From: CAZUXY01 sp964624235
GTDB taxonomy: Bacteria > Spirochaetota > UBA4802 > UBA5368
Direction of reading: 5' to 3'
NCBI GenBank assembly: GCA_964624235.1
Contig: CAZUXY010000012.1
Span: forward strand, 1 to 64,000
Length of the DNA stretch: 64,000 nucleotides
Part shown: positions 7,451 through 17,082 of the stretch, piece after piece
Layout: each line of letters starts with the position of its first letter
How positions within the stretch are numbered: the stretch's first letter is position 1
Position numbers and translations under genes: made by a program
The notes under the pieces: model-generated
Databases searched by the model: none
What the model was told of the DNA's origin: nothing
Seen by the model: only the letters and a program-made list of their open reading frames with translations

Positions 7451-9976
7451 ATGAAAGGCAGAGGCGGCACAACCTCACGTATCCATGTGGCTTTCAGGTT
7501 CCACGGTAATTTTTATCACTCCTTCAGGGGTGACTCCGCCGATGAACTGGGTTTCGGCAAAGACATTCGGGTGATACGCCGGGTTATCGAGGTGCTCGAC
7601 GAATTCAACGCGAACGGGGTGAAGGTACGCGGCACATGGGACTTTGAAAACTGTTTCTCGCTCGAGACCATAATGCCGCGCTACTGCCCCGACATCATCG
7701 AATCGATGCGAAGAAGGGTGAAAAGCGGTATCGATGAGGTCCAGATCATGTCATACAATAACGGCCTGGTGAGCGCGTCGACGGCGCACGAGTTCGACGA
7801 GGCGATCGCACGGGCGATCTCGAACCCCGGGTGTTCGGGAGTCAGGGACCTTTTCGGGGAGTTTGCACCGATGGTTCGTCCCCAGGAAATGATGTTTACG
7901 CCCTCGCACCTCGCGCTCTATCCCCGCCATGGCATACGCTATATCAGCCTCTACTACAGCGCCATCCCTTTCAACGGTTTCAGTAATTTCATACCTGAAC
8001 TCTCACTCGTTGAAAAGTACAACCCGGTCGAGCTAACAGATCCCAACACAAAGACTTCCATGGTGCTGGTCCCGGCGTATAATCCCGGCGATCTTCTGGA
8101 CAATATTTCTCTGCGCCGATGGGTAAAGAGGTTGAGAAAACAGCAGCGTGGTCTGGAAAACCCGACCGACCTCTTGCTGTTAATCGACATGGACGCGGAC
8201 GACCAGTTCTGGTACGGGGTCAGGGTCCCTGTCGTCTCTCGTTTCTACTCGATGGGCCAGGGTCTCAAAGGACTGGTTGAGAGCATTGCCGACCTCGATT
8301 ATGTGACCTTTACCACCCCCTGCACCTACCTCGGGGACCATCCGCCGATAGGCAAACTGGAGTTCGGACAGGATACGGCCGACGGCAGCTTCGACGGCAT
8401 CGCGAGCTGGGCGGAAAAGTGGGAGAACCAGGAGATCTGGACCGGGCTTGAGCGCGCGCGCGTTTTGGAACTCCAGACCCGAAGGCTGCTGGAGGAATCA
8501 AAGATCGGAGAAGAACACGCCCGCTCACTGCTTGCCGAATCGTTCGAAGACCGTCTGCGGCTGCTGTCGACCACCCATTTCGGCATGGCCGCCCCGGTCA
8601 TGAACCTCACACGACTCAAAACCGCCGTCGCGTTGACCTCCCGTGCGGTCGCCCGCGCGCGCGACGCTTTTAAGGCGGTTGCGGCCATGCCGGCCGACCA
8701 GAACGCCGACTGCATGCTCTTCGATTACCCGCGCGGGGTCTCAACGGCCGCAATTTATTATAAACCGGTCCCCTCGCGCACGGCGCTCCTGTTTACACTT
8801 AACCCGGATATGAAAAAGTCCGATGCGGTTACACTCATCGACCACAATGGAAACAGCGTACCGGCCGCAGTCATGGAACGCGAAGGGCGAAGGGAGCTCT
8901 GGACCGTCATGAGTCTTGACGCGAACGAACGCCGTAATTTCAGGCTGGTGGAACGCGAAGGGGGAATGAAGGCGACGGACCGTCCGGTCCAGATAGACGC
9001 GGGTGGGATTATAAACAGCAGAATTTCGTTGCGTTACGACGCTTCCGGAAACGTATGCGGGCTGGAGCATGACGGGGAGGATTTTTTACGTGATAGAGGA
9101 ATACGCACCGCCGTCGGTTACAACGGTGCGCTTTGTTCAACCGGTCCATGGGAGTCGATCGAGTCACGGATAATCGGCGACGGCCTGTTCGGCCTGGTCC
9201 GCATGAAGGGGTACATGGATATTACCCGGGGTGGATACCGCGTCCGTGCGGAACGCGAGTTCATCCTGGCCGCGGACCTTCCCTACCTGTACGTACGAAT
9301 GACCATCGACTATCCATCGACACCCGCATATAGATTCGAAAAGGGAAAGGCCGCCCGCCTGCAGCGGGAATGGGACGCCCGATGGGAGGAAATCATCCCC
9401 TGCGAGATCGCGCCTTCGATCACAGGAACCGCCGTCTCACCTCTCAAGGTCTGGAAACATAACTATTTCGGCCAGGTGAGTTCATACCCGCTCGACTACG
9501 GTGAGTTCTCGAATAACCACGAGCTCGATTCGTGCAACAACCACGTCACGAACGCGTGGGTCGCGGTGTCCAACGGCCGCAAAGGCATGCTGGTCGCGCA
9601 GACGGCATCCGCCTCAGCCTCCATGGCCTTCTGCCCGCTCAGAACCAGGAAGACACCGGGCGGTCTGGGCGTGTATCTCAATCCCTTCGGCAGCTACTGG
9701 GGAAAGCAATACTCTTACCAGACGGCCTACACCGGCATCGGGACCTTCATCGCCAAGCGGTTCTCGGCATCCAACCACATACTGCCCTATGCCCCCTCCT
9801 TCAACGGGAGGCGGCAGACGTTCATGATCATGCTGGCCCCGTATCGCGGCGACATGCCGCATGAAGAACTCAGGGCCGACGCATCGGCGTTCGCCTATCC
9901 GCCGTGCATGGTGTCCCCGTCGGGACTGGTCGATGAACCGCCATACCGGCGGTGGACCTTCGGAGCGGAACTTTAA
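7451..9976 (+). CDS. large glycoside hydrolase, GH38/GH57-like (alpha-mannosidase-like), cytosolic
   Basis: 841 residues, ATG after AAGGAGAC, no signal peptide, so cytosolic. The N-terminal third resembles the (beta/alpha)7 barrel of the GH38/GH57 group: a first strand HVAFRFHGNFYHSF, VRGTWDFENCFS, a middle segment PQEMMFTPSHLALYPRHGI, and LLLIDMDADDQFW, which occupies the place of an acidic catalytic strand. A helical linker (about 330-430) follows, then a long C-terminal beta-sandwich region with IESRIIGDGLFGLVRM, RAEREFILAADLPYLYVR and NNHVTNAWVAVSNGRKG, like the C-terminal domains of GH38 enzymes. Family placement is by pattern and is tentative. It sits between the symporter and sugar-processing enzymes, so it likely releases a monosaccharide from the imported compound. 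Confidence 0.6.
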   Translation: MKGRGGTTSRIHVAFRFHGNFYHSFRGDSADELGFGKDIRVIRRVIEVLDEFNANGVKVRGTWDFENCFSLETIMPRYCPDIIESMRRRVKSGIDEVQIMSYNNGLVSASTAHEFDEAIARAISNPGCSGVRDLFGEFAPMVRPQEMMFTPSHLALYPRHGIRYISLYYSAIPFNGFSNFIPELSLVEKYNPVELTDPNTKTSMVLVPAYNPGDLLDNISLRRWVKRLRKQQRGLENPTDLLLLIDMDADDQFWYGVRVPVVSRFYSMGQGLKGLVESIADLDYVTFTTPCTYLGDHPPIGKLEFGQDTADGSFDGIASWAEKWENQEIWTGLERARVLELQTRRLLEESKIGEEHARSLLAESFEDRLRLLSTTHFGMAAPVMNLTRLKTAVALTSRAVARARDAFKAVAAMPADQNADCMLFDYPRGVSTAAIYYKPVPSRTALLFTLNPDMKKSDAVTLIDHNGNSVPAAVMEREGRRELWTVMSLDANERRNFRLVEREGGMKATDRPVQIDAGGIINSRISLRYDASGNVCGLEHDGEDFLRDRGIRTAVGYNGALCSTGPWESIESRIIGDGLFGLVRMKGYMDITRGGYRVRAEREFILAADLPYLYVRMTIDYPSTPAYRFEKGKAARLQREWDARWEEIIPCEIAPSITGTAVSPLKVWKHNYFGQVSSYPLDYGEFSNNHELDSCNNHVTNAWVAVSNGRKGMLVAQTASASASMAFCPLRTRKTPGGLGVYLNPFGSYWGKQYSYQTAYTGIGTFIAKRFSASNHILPYAPSFNGRRQTFMIMLAPYRGDMPHEELRADASAFAYPPCMVSPSGLVDEPPYRRWTFGAEL

Positions 9977-9992
9977 TGCAGGGGGCAATGAC

Positions 9993-10820
9993 ATGATTCG
10001 ACTCAGCGCATCGACTTTTGTATACTACCGTTACCCCCTTGAGGAATCGATACGTCGAACGGCCTCTTTCGGTTACGAGGGAATCGAATTGTGGGGCGGC
10101 AGGCCCCATGCCTACTGCGAGGACATGAGCAGAAAGAGGACCGGGGAAGTTCGTCGCATGCTGACCGACCTCAACATGGCGATATCGAATTTCATCCCGG
10201 CGCAGTTCCGCTATCCGGTCAATATCGCCGCTCCCGACGAAGACATGCGCGCGGCCGGTGTGGATTATTTGAAGCGCAGTATCGACACGGCTGCGGGGCT
10301 CGGCGCGCCCTCGGTAAGCCTGTGCCCGGGCTACAGCCTTTACGGACAGGGACGTGACGCTGCCTGGAACGCCATGCTCGACAGCCTGCGCGCGCTGGCG
10401 GATCATTCCGGGGGAATGCCTCTTTCCCTGCTCATCGAACCCGGCAACCGTTACGAGACCGATCTGGTCGTGACCATCGAAGACGGTCTGCGCGCCGTCA
10501 GGGAGCTGGGCAGGCCCATGGGCCTGTGCGTGGATACCGGTCACTGTTTTATAAACGGGGAATCGCTTTCCGACACGGTCGGCCATACACGCGGCATTCG
10601 CCGCCATTATCACATCGACGACAACAACGGCGTCACCGACGACCATATGGTCCCGGGCGACGGAAGAATGGACTTCGGTCTGTTTCTGAGCGGCCTCGCG
10701 GCGTCCGGCTATGAGGGATTCATCGCGGTCGAGCTCGGCTTTCAGTACACCACTGATCCGGATGCCGCCGTGAAGCGCAGCGCGGACTTTCTGCGAAAGG
10801 CGATCGGGGCGATACAATGA
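9993..10820 (+). CDS. sugar phosphate isomerase/epimerase (xylose-isomerase-like TIM barrel)
   Basis: Start taken at the ATG at 9993, 16 bp after the hydrolase stop and behind GCAGGGGG; this gives the usual first strand IRLSASTFVYYRY. The 275-residue protein shows the divalent-metal ligands of the AP_endonuc_2/tagatose-3-epimerase fold in order: Glu in LLIEPGNRYE, Asp in CVDTGHC, His in RRHYHIDD, Glu in FIAVELGF. Such enzymes epimerise ketoses at C3 or isomerise aldoses and ketoses. The stop overlaps the ATG of the fucose isomerase (ATGA), so the two are translationally coupled and probably act in sequence. The substrate is not evident. Confidence 0.85.
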   Translation: MIRLSASTFVYYRYPLEESIRRTASFGYEGIELWGGRPHAYCEDMSRKRTGEVRRMLTDLNMAISNFIPAQFRYPVNIAAPDEDMRAAGVDYLKRSIDTAAGLGAPSVSLCPGYSLYGQGRDAAWNAMLDSLRALADHSGGMPLSLLIEPGNRYETDLVVTIEDGLRAVRELGRPMGLCVDTGHCFINGESLSDTVGHTRGIRRHYHIDDNNGVTDDHMVPGDGRMDFGLFLSGLAASGYEGFIAVELGFQYTTDPDAAVKRSADFLRKAIGAIQ

Positions 10821-12619
10821 ACCGACTGATCCCCGTCAACCGGCTTCAGGGAAGACTGCCCAGAATAGGCATTCGTCCGGTAATAGACGGACGCCGCAAC
10901 GGCGTCCGGGAATCGCTGGAGAAGCCCATAATGGCCATGGCCCGCTCCGCGGAGTCGCTCATAACGGGGAACCTGCGCCACGCATGCGGCGCCCCGGTCG
11001 AGTGCGTGGTGCCCGATTTCTCCATCGGCGGGGCGGCGGAGGCGGCGCGATGTTCCGACATGTTCCGCAAGGAGGGAGTCTGCGCCGTTATGGACGTCAC
11101 GCGCTGCTGGTGTTATGCCGCCGAGATCATCGAGATGGATCCATGGATGCCGCGCGCGGTATGGGGTTTCAACGGCACTAAAAAACCGGGTGCGGTGTAT
11201 CTCGCCGGCGCGTCGGCCGCCGCCGTGCAGATGGGACTGCCCCTGTTCAAGATATACGGCCGGGATGTGCAGGATGAATCCGATTTCTCCATACCCGATG
11301 ACGTACGCGTGCAGATACTTCGGTTCTCCCGCGCGGCGCTCGCCGTCGCCGCCATGCGCGGGACCTCTTATCTCTCTATGGGCGGGGTTTCCATGGGGAT
11401 TGCGGGGTCCATGGTGGACCACGCATTCTACCGCGCCTACCTGGACATGCGGACGGAATACGTCGACATGACGGAATTCATTCGGCGCATCGAACGCGGC
11501 ATTCTCGACGCGGACGAGTACGAGCGCGCCCTGCTCTGGGCACGAAACAACTGCCTGGAAACCGCCGATCCGAACCCTGCGGCGACCAGGCGCAACGCAA
11601 ACGAAAAAGCGCGGGACTGGGAAGTATCCGTCAAGATGGCGCTGGTGGGGCGGGACCTGATGGTCGGCAACCCCGTTCTGGCCCGGATGGGATACGCCGA
11701 GGAATCGGAGGGGCACAACGCCCTGGCCGCGGGATTTCAGGGACAGCGCCAGTGGACTGATCATTTTCCTACCGGGGACTTCATGGAGGCGGTGTTGAAT
11801 TCCTCGTTCGACTGGGACGGTGCGCGCGAGCCCCTGATACTCGCGACCGAGAACGACGCGCTGAACGCCGCGGTCATGCTTTTTGGAAAACTCCTCACCG
11901 GTACGGCGCAGGTATTCGCCGATGTGCGGACCTACTGGAGCTCCGCGGCGATAGAACGCGTAAGCGGCTGGAAGCCGACTGCTCCCCTGGACGACGGTTT
12001 CATGTATCTTACCAATTCAGGCGCGGCCGCCCTGGACGGCGCCGGCGGAGAAAGGCGCGACGGGTTACCGGCCATCAAACCCTTCTGGGAGGTCTCACGC
12101 GATGAGGCCATGGAGTGCCTGCGCTCCACACGATGGGGGCCGGCAAAGCTCGTCACCTTCAGGGGAGGCGGTTTCTCATCCGCCTATCGCACTCCCGGGG
12201 GGATGCCCGTAACCATGACACGGCTGAATATCGTCAAAGGCCTGGGGCCGGTGTTACAGATTGCCGAGGGACATACGGCAGACCTGCCGCCGGGGGTACT
12301 GGAGGAAATAGTCGAAAGGACCGATCCCACCTGGCCTAAAACCTTTTTCGTTCCCCGTCTTTCCGGCAACGGACCGTTCAGGAAGGTCTATGAGGTGATG
12401 CGCGCGTGGGGTGCCAACCATTGTGCCGTCTGCTACGGACACACAGGCGCCGACCTCGTTACCCTCGCTTCGATGTTACGCATTCCGGTCTGCATGCACA
12501 ACATAGACGAAGAGGATCTCTTCAGGCCTTCCGCGTGGGACATGTTCGGTACGGCCGACAGGGAGGGAGCGGACTTCAGGGCATGTGCGGCGCTGGGTCC
12601 TCTATACGGCAAGTATTGA
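10817..12619 (+). CDS. fucI: L-fucose isomerase
   Basis: 600 residues, close to the family length (E. coli FucI is 591). The N-terminal IGIRPVIDGRRNGVRESLE, the CWCYAAEIIEMDPW segment, SYLSMGGVSMGIAGS and SMLRIPVCMHNIDEE are all strongly FucI-like. The catalytic and Mn-binding trio is intact: Glu345 (ATENDALN), Asp369 (VFADVRTYW) and His561 (MHNIDEE), with the same 24-residue Glu-to-Asp spacing as in E. coli. FucI converts L-fucose to L-fuculose and also accepts D-arabinose. No fuculokinase or fuculose-phosphate aldolase is nearby; instead the next genes are an SDR oxidoreductase and mannonate dehydratase, which is not the standard fucose operon. The start overlaps the preceding epimerase gene by 4 bp. 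Confidence 0.93.
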   Translation: MNRLIPVNRLQGRLPRIGIRPVIDGRRNGVRESLEKPIMAMARSAESLITGNLRHACGAPVECVVPDFSIGGAAEAARCSDMFRKEGVCAVMDVTRCWCYAAEIIEMDPWMPRAVWGFNGTKKPGAVYLAGASAAAVQMGLPLFKIYGRDVQDESDFSIPDDVRVQILRFSRAALAVAAMRGTSYLSMGGVSMGIAGSMVDHAFYRAYLDMRTEYVDMTEFIRRIERGILDADEYERALLWARNNCLETADPNPAATRRNANEKARDWEVSVKMALVGRDLMVGNPVLARMGYAEESEGHNALAAGFQGQRQWTDHFPTGDFMEAVLNSSFDWDGAREPLILATENDALNAAVMLFGKLLTGTAQVFADVRTYWSSAAIERVSGWKPTAPLDDGFMYLTNSGAAALDGAGGERRDGLPAIKPFWEVSRDEAMECLRSTRWGPAKLVTFRGGGFSSAYRTPGGMPVTMTRLNIVKGLGPVLQIAEGHTADLPPGVLEEIVERTDPTWPKTFFVPRLSGNGPFRKVYEVMRAWGANHCAVCYGHTGADLVTLASMLRIPVCMHNIDEEDLFRPSAWDMFGTADREGADFRACAALGPLYGKY

Positions 12620-12707
12620 CGAACGATGTGGCGTTGAATGCCACTGCGCCCTGACCATACCCCGCGACGCACGGCCCCTGTACATTATACGGCAAGGAGT
12701 AAACTCA

Positions 12708-13562
12708 ATGGATATACCCTTTCATATCAACCTGGACGGCAAAGTCGCCGTCATCACGGGAGGCGCCGGTGTACTGTGCGGCGTCTTCGCTGAGGCGCTG
12801 GCAGCGTGCCGCGCGCATGTCGCGATTCTCGATTTGAACGAAGAAGCCGCAGCCTGCCGGGCGCGCAGCATCAACGCCGGGGGAGGTACGGCGATAGGAA
12901 TCGCCGTGGACATACTCGACGGGAACGCCCTGCACGCGGCCGCAGAAAAGGTGCGGACGAAACTGGGAAAATGTGACATACTCATCAACGGGGCCGGGGG
13001 CAACCATCCTCACGGAACCACCACCCATGACTGGCTGATGCCCGGTGAGCCGCTCTCAGGGGAGGAGGGCGCGCACTCTTTCTTCGACCTGGACAGGGAA
13101 AGCGTGGAGTTCGTCTTCGGGCTCAACTTCATCGGTACGTTCCTGGTTACCCGGGAGTTCGCGCGCGATATAGCCGGTCGCGGAGGAACGGTGATCAACG
13201 TATCCTCGATGAATGCCTTCAGACCTCTCACCAGGATTCCGGCGTACAGCGCGGCAAAGGCGGCGGTGAGCAATTTCACGCAATGGCTGGCGGTTTATCT
13301 CGCAAAGACGGGTGTCCGCGTCAATGCCGTGGCCCCCGGCTTTTTCATCACCGAACAGAACCGCGGACTGCTGGTAACTCCCGAAGGCACCCCTACCCCG
13401 CGCGCGGAAAAGATCCTGTCCCATACGCCCTTGGGCCGCCTCGGCATGCCTGAAGATCTGGTCGGCACGCTCCTGTGGCTGATCGATGAAAAGGCGTCGG
13501 GCTTTATAACAGGCGCAATCATTCCGGTGGACGGCGGCTTTTCGGCGTATTCGGGCGTATAA
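12708..13562 (+). CDS. SDR-family oxidoreductase, D-mannonate (fructuronate) oxidoreductase-like
   Basis: The ATG at 12708 follows GGCAAGGAGT and starts MDIPFHINLDGKVAVITGG, giving a 284-residue short-chain dehydrogenase. The Rossmann segment is TGGAGVLCG, where a Cys replaces the glycine usually present in TGGxGVLGG. Catalytic residues are Asn in GLNFIGTF, Ser in NVSSMNAF and Tyr/Lys in YSAAKAAV. The ending ITGAIIPVDGGFSAYSGV is typical of SDR mannonate oxidoreductases (B. subtilis UxuB-like), which reduce fructuronate to mannonate. The adjacent uxuA supports that assignment, but other polyol or aldonate substrates are possible. Confidence 0.8.
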   Translation: MDIPFHINLDGKVAVITGGAGVLCGVFAEALAACRAHVAILDLNEEAAACRARSINAGGGTAIGIAVDILDGNALHAAAEKVRTKLGKCDILINGAGGNHPHGTTTHDWLMPGEPLSGEEGAHSFFDLDRESVEFVFGLNFIGTFLVTREFARDIAGRGGTVINVSSMNAFRPLTRIPAYSAAKAAVSNFTQWLAVYLAKTGVRVNAVAPGFFITEQNRGLLVTPEGTPTPRAEKILSHTPLGRLGMPEDLVGTLLWLIDEKASGFITGAIIPVDGGFSAYSGV

Positions 13563-13580
13563 AAAGGAGGATAGTACCAT

Positions 13581-14636
13581 ATGATAATGACCTTCAGATG
13601 GTATGGAACGGAAGATCCCATACCCCTGGGACACATCCGGCAGATACCGGCGGTGAGGGGCATCGTGTCAGCGCTCTATGATGTTCCCGTGGGCGAGGAG
13701 TGGCCACTGCAAAAAATAGCGGCGCTGAAGAAATCGGTAATGAACGCGGGTCTTGATCTCACGGTAATCGAGAGCATACCGGTCCATGAGGACATCAAAC
13801 TGGGGCGTCCGACGAGAGACGTTTTAATAGAAAACTACCGCCGCAGTATTCGAAACATGGGTTCGCTCGGCATTACCATATTGTGCTACAATTTCATGCC
13901 GGTGTTCGACTGGATGCGCTCGGATCTTTCACTCGTACTGTCAGACGGCTCTACGGCGCTGTCATACGACGACAACGCGGTCTCCGCGATCGACCTGTAC
14001 CGGGATGCACTCGAACTCCCCGGCTGGGCAACAAGGTACACCGCCGGTGATCTGCGTCACCTCCTTGACGCATATGCCGGTATGGGCGCCGAAGATCTGT
14101 GGCGCAACATGGAATATTTCCTGAAACGGGTCGTGCCCGTGGCCGAACAGAGCGGCGTGCGCATGTGTATCCATCCCGACGACCCGCCCTGGCCGGTTTT
14201 CGGGCTGCCGCGCATCATCACCGACCCGGCATCGATGGAACGCCTGTTGGGGATTGTCGATAGCCCGTCAAACGGCATCACCTTCTGCACCGGCTCCCTG
14301 GGGCCGAATGCCGCAATAGACATAACCCGAAGCCTTGAGCGGTTCGTGCGGATGGACCGTGTGCCCTTTGTACACGCGCGAAACATCCAACGCACAGGGG
14401 AGCGGAGTTTCCATGAAACGGCCCATTTCTCGGACTCGGGCGACATCGACATGTACCGGGTAATCCGCGTACTGGCTGAAGCGGGTTTTACCGGAGCCAT
14501 CAGGCCTGACCATGGCAGAATGATCTGGGGGGAAAAGGGGCGCCCCGGTTACGGATTATATGATCGGGCCCTCGGTGTGATGTACCTTGCGGGATTATGG
14601 GAGGCCGCTAAAAAGTCGCTTGAAGGAACCGCGTAA
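13581..14636 (+). CDS. uxuA: mannonate dehydratase
   Basis: 351 residues, similar to Gram-positive-type UxuA (about 360) and shorter than E. coli UxuA (394). A strong AAAAGGAGG precedes the ATG by 10 bp. Metal ligands of the TIM barrel are visible: His in CIHPDDPPWP, Cys in ITFCTGSLG, His in FVHARNIQ and Asp in IRPDHGRMIWG. The opening FRWYGTEDPIPLGHIRQIP is diagnostic. UxuA dehydrates D-mannonate to 2-keto-3-deoxygluconate. The kinase and aldolase for that product are not in the window. It directly follows the SDR gene, giving an oxidoreductase-dehydratase pair. Confidence 0.93.
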   Translation: MIMTFRWYGTEDPIPLGHIRQIPAVRGIVSALYDVPVGEEWPLQKIAALKKSVMNAGLDLTVIESIPVHEDIKLGRPTRDVLIENYRRSIRNMGSLGITILCYNFMPVFDWMRSDLSLVLSDGSTALSYDDNAVSAIDLYRDALELPGWATRYTAGDLRHLLDAYAGMGAEDLWRNMEYFLKRVVPVAEQSGVRMCIHPDDPPWPVFGLPRIITDPASMERLLGIVDSPSNGITFCTGSLGPNAAIDITRSLERFVRMDRVPFVHARNIQRTGERSFHETAHFSDSGDIDMYRVIRVLAEAGFTGAIRPDHGRMIWGEKGRPGYGLYDRALGVMYLAGLWEAAKKSLEGTA

Positions 14637-14677
14637 CCGATGATCATTGGAACAACATTGCACTGGAGATCGGCGAT

Positions 14678-15676
14678 ATGACGGTACAATCAAAAAAAGC
14701 CCGGAGCATGGAGGACATAGCGAAGCGATGCGGTGTTTCGATCAGCTCGGTTTCACGCGTGCTCAACAACGAGCCGGGCGTCTCGGCGGAAACGCGAAAG
14801 CGCATCCTCGCGGTCGCAGGCCAGCATGATTACAGGCCGCGATCGAGAAAACGCCATTTTTCCCGCTCGATGCTGGACCTGCTGGTCGTTATTCCCGAGG
14901 AAAAAGAGCTGTCGGCCAATCCTTTCCTGAACATCTCAGAGCTCATCGGTGCGATCAACGAGGCTTTTATTGCCGAGAAAAAAAGGGTAGAGATCGCGCC
15001 GATCGGCGACTTTGTCGATTCACTGGGCGACCAGGCGGCCTGCGTCGACGGCGTGCTGTTCGCATACAGGAGTATCGAAGAGAGTTCACGCCGTCGTCTC
15101 GTCGAACTCAAAATACCCTATGTGTTCATAAGCCGTGTCATACCGGGAGAGAACTACGTTTCATGTAATTATTTTAAAAGCATGTTGAGCCTGACACGGA
15201 TGATGATCGAAACAGGGCACCGCCGTATCGGCTTTCTCGGGAACGCCGGAAATCCCAACAACATCGACCGCTTCCGCGGTTACTCAACAGCGGTGTGCGA
15301 GTCCGACGCTCGTGAGACCTTCAATATATCCGTCGACTCCATTTTTGATGTCAGCAGTGAAACGGCGCGCGGTTTCATTGAAAGGAGATGCGACGCGGTG
15401 CTTTGTTTCAACGACTACATGGCGATCAGGCTGATAAACCATCTGCAGGCCGCGGGGATAAACATTCCCACCGACCTTTCCGTTACAGGATTTGATGACT
15501 CGCCGCTTCGACGGGTCGCAGCGCCGTTGCTCACCACGGTACGCCAGCCTACTCCCGAGATGGCCTTTCTGGCGTCACGCTGGCTCCGTGACAATATCCT
15601 CAAAAAAACCAATCGCCGTCTCTGCATCGAGGTGGAGGGAGAGATCGTCCCGGGCGAGAGTGTGCGTGAGCGATAG
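14678..15676 (+). CDS. LacI-family transcriptional regulator of the sugar island
   Basis: 332 residues. The N-terminal helix-turn-helix SMEDIAKRCGVSISSVSRVLN with the hinge-helix region after RKRILAVA is the LacI DNA-binding domain; the rest is a periplasmic-binding-protein-like sensor domain with VLCFNDYMAIRLINHLQ and the family end VTGFDDSPL followed by TTVRQP. It is last in the gene row, 41 bp after uxuA and without its own clear promoter, so it is likely co-transcribed and autoregulated. The palindrome upstream of the symporter is its best candidate operator, and the inducer is presumably a pathway sugar. Confidence 0.92.
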   Translation: MTVQSKKARSMEDIAKRCGVSISSVSRVLNNEPGVSAETRKRILAVAGQHDYRPRSRKRHFSRSMLDLLVVIPEEKELSANPFLNISELIGAINEAFIAEKKRVEIAPIGDFVDSLGDQAACVDGVLFAYRSIEESSRRRLVELKIPYVFISRVIPGENYVSCNYFKSMLSLTRMMIETGHRRIGFLGNAGNPNNIDRFRGYSTAVCESDARETFNISVDSIFDVSSETARGFIERRCDAVLCFNDYMAIRLINHLQAAGINIPTDLSVTGFDDSPLRRVAAPLLTTVRQPTPEMAFLASRWLRDNILKKTNRRLCIEVEGEIVPGESVRER

Positions 15677-15945
15677 TTACTATTAACGCATTGTGTATTT
15701 GCCTATCAGTTTGTCCGAAGACTGATTAATTCTTTCACGAGTCCGCCCTGACGCCGGTCCCCGGTTACACTCTCCGTTTCAGCGCTCCGTAAAAGATCAT
15801 TTTACTTTTCATGGCATGAACTCCAGGGAAAGGACAACCCTGTTCCTTTTCACCGGAGATTGAGACAGCCGGTAATCACGGGCGTTACGGCATACTCTTC
15901 CCCCTGAGGAACGGGGAAAGCGTCAAGACAGGTCCCCTCTTCCAA

Positions 15946-17082
15946 TCAGAACCCTTCGAGACGGGCGATGATCTCGCACATGACCTCGTCCGCTCCCGCC
16001 CCGACCGACATTATACGGGTATCGCGGTAATACCGTGAGATCGGTGTCTCGTTCATGAAGCCCATCCCTCCGTACATCTGCATGCATCCGCTGGAGACCT
16101 CGGTGATCAGCTGCCCCGCCAGCAGTTTCGCCATTGAAACCTCCCTGGTGACGTCCATGCCCCGCACCTTCATGCGCACAATGTGGTAAATGAACTGCTT
16201 CAGGGACTCGTTGCGCGTCAGCCACCCTGCCAGCCGGTGGCGCAGAACCTGCCGTGTGATGAGGGGCTTGCCGAATACCACGCGCTGGCGCAGATAGTCA
16301 ATGGTCGTTTCCACCATGTCCCTGACGCACACGTGGATGGCCGGCAGAACCGAGAAACGTTCATGCTGGAACTGTTTCATCTGATAGATGAAGCCCTCGC
16401 GTTCCCCGCCTATGAGATTCTCGGCGGGTATCTCGACGTCATCGAAAAAGAGTTCGGCGGTATCGCTGCTGTGCAGCCCCATCTTGTCGAGTTTCTTGCT
16501 CACATGGAAACCAGGCAGATCGGTCGGGACCACGAAGAGCCCGAAGGAATGATATCCCGGCTCATCTGAGGTCCTGGCCAGCAGGGTCAGAAAGTCCGCC
16601 TGGGTGCCGTTGGTGATGAAGGTCTTCGAACCGTTCAGTATGTAGCGTCCGTTCCTCTTCACCGCCTTGGTCCTGATCGCCGCCACGTCCGAACCCGCGT
16701 CAGGCTCGGTAACCGCGATGGCGGTGACCGCCTCTCCCGCGATGGCCGGTCTGAGATAGTTCTGTTTCAGGTATTCGCTCCCGAATTCGGCGATGGCCGG
16801 TGTGGCCATGTTGGTCTGCACGGCAATGGCGGTGGCGACGCCGAGCCCGCGGATGCGTCCGAGTTCCTCGAGCAGTACGGTCTCGAACCAGTAATCGAGC
16901 CCCTGTCCCCCGTAGGCCGGATCGTACCGTATGCCCAGGAATCCCAGGTCGCCCATCTTCCTGAATATGTCGTGCAGCGGGGCCGTCGTCTTTTCCCATT
17001 CATCGATATGGGGATTGATCTCGTTGTCGATGAACTTCCGCAGTGTCGCCCTGAAGGCCTGGTGAGTTTCGTCAAAATACAT
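15946..17082 (-). CDS. acyl-CoA dehydrogenase (LCAD/isovaleryl-type base position)
   Basis: The start at 17082 follows ACGGAGGGTACC and gives 378 residues beginning MYFDETHQAFRATLRKFI. FAD and substrate motifs are clear: AVTEPDAGSDVAAI, GSKTFITNG, QRVVFGKPL, MQMYGGMGFMNE. In most family members a catalytic Glu occurs in an EGT motif near the C-terminus; here that place reads SVGAGADEVM without it, while FQHERFSVLPAI carries a Glu where long-chain and isovaleryl-CoA dehydrogenases place theirs. So it is likely active on long or branched acyl-CoA. It is the last of four genes on the minus strand starting with the M28 peptidase. Confidence 0.88.
   Translation of the reverse strand: MYFDETHQAFRATLRKFIDNEINPHIDEWEKTTAPLHDIFRKMGDLGFLGIRYDPAYGGQGLDYWFETVLLEELGRIRGLGVATAIAVQTNMATPAIAEFGSEYLKQNYLRPAIAGEAVTAIAVTEPDAGSDVAAIRTKAVKRNGRYILNGSKTFITNGTQADFLTLLARTSDEPGYHSFGLFVVPTDLPGFHVSKKLDKMGLHSSDTAELFFDDVEIPAENLIGGEREGFIYQMKQFQHERFSVLPAIHVCVRDMVETTIDYLRQRVVFGKPLITRQVLRHRLAGWLTRNESLKQFIYHIVRMKVRGMDVTREVSMAKLLAGQLITEVSSGCMQMYGGMGFMNETPISRYYRDTRIMSVGAGADEVMCEIIARLEGF

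Noticed and set aside
10742..11764. 340-codon frame antisense to fucI
   Set aside because: Shadow of a protein with an intact FucI active site.
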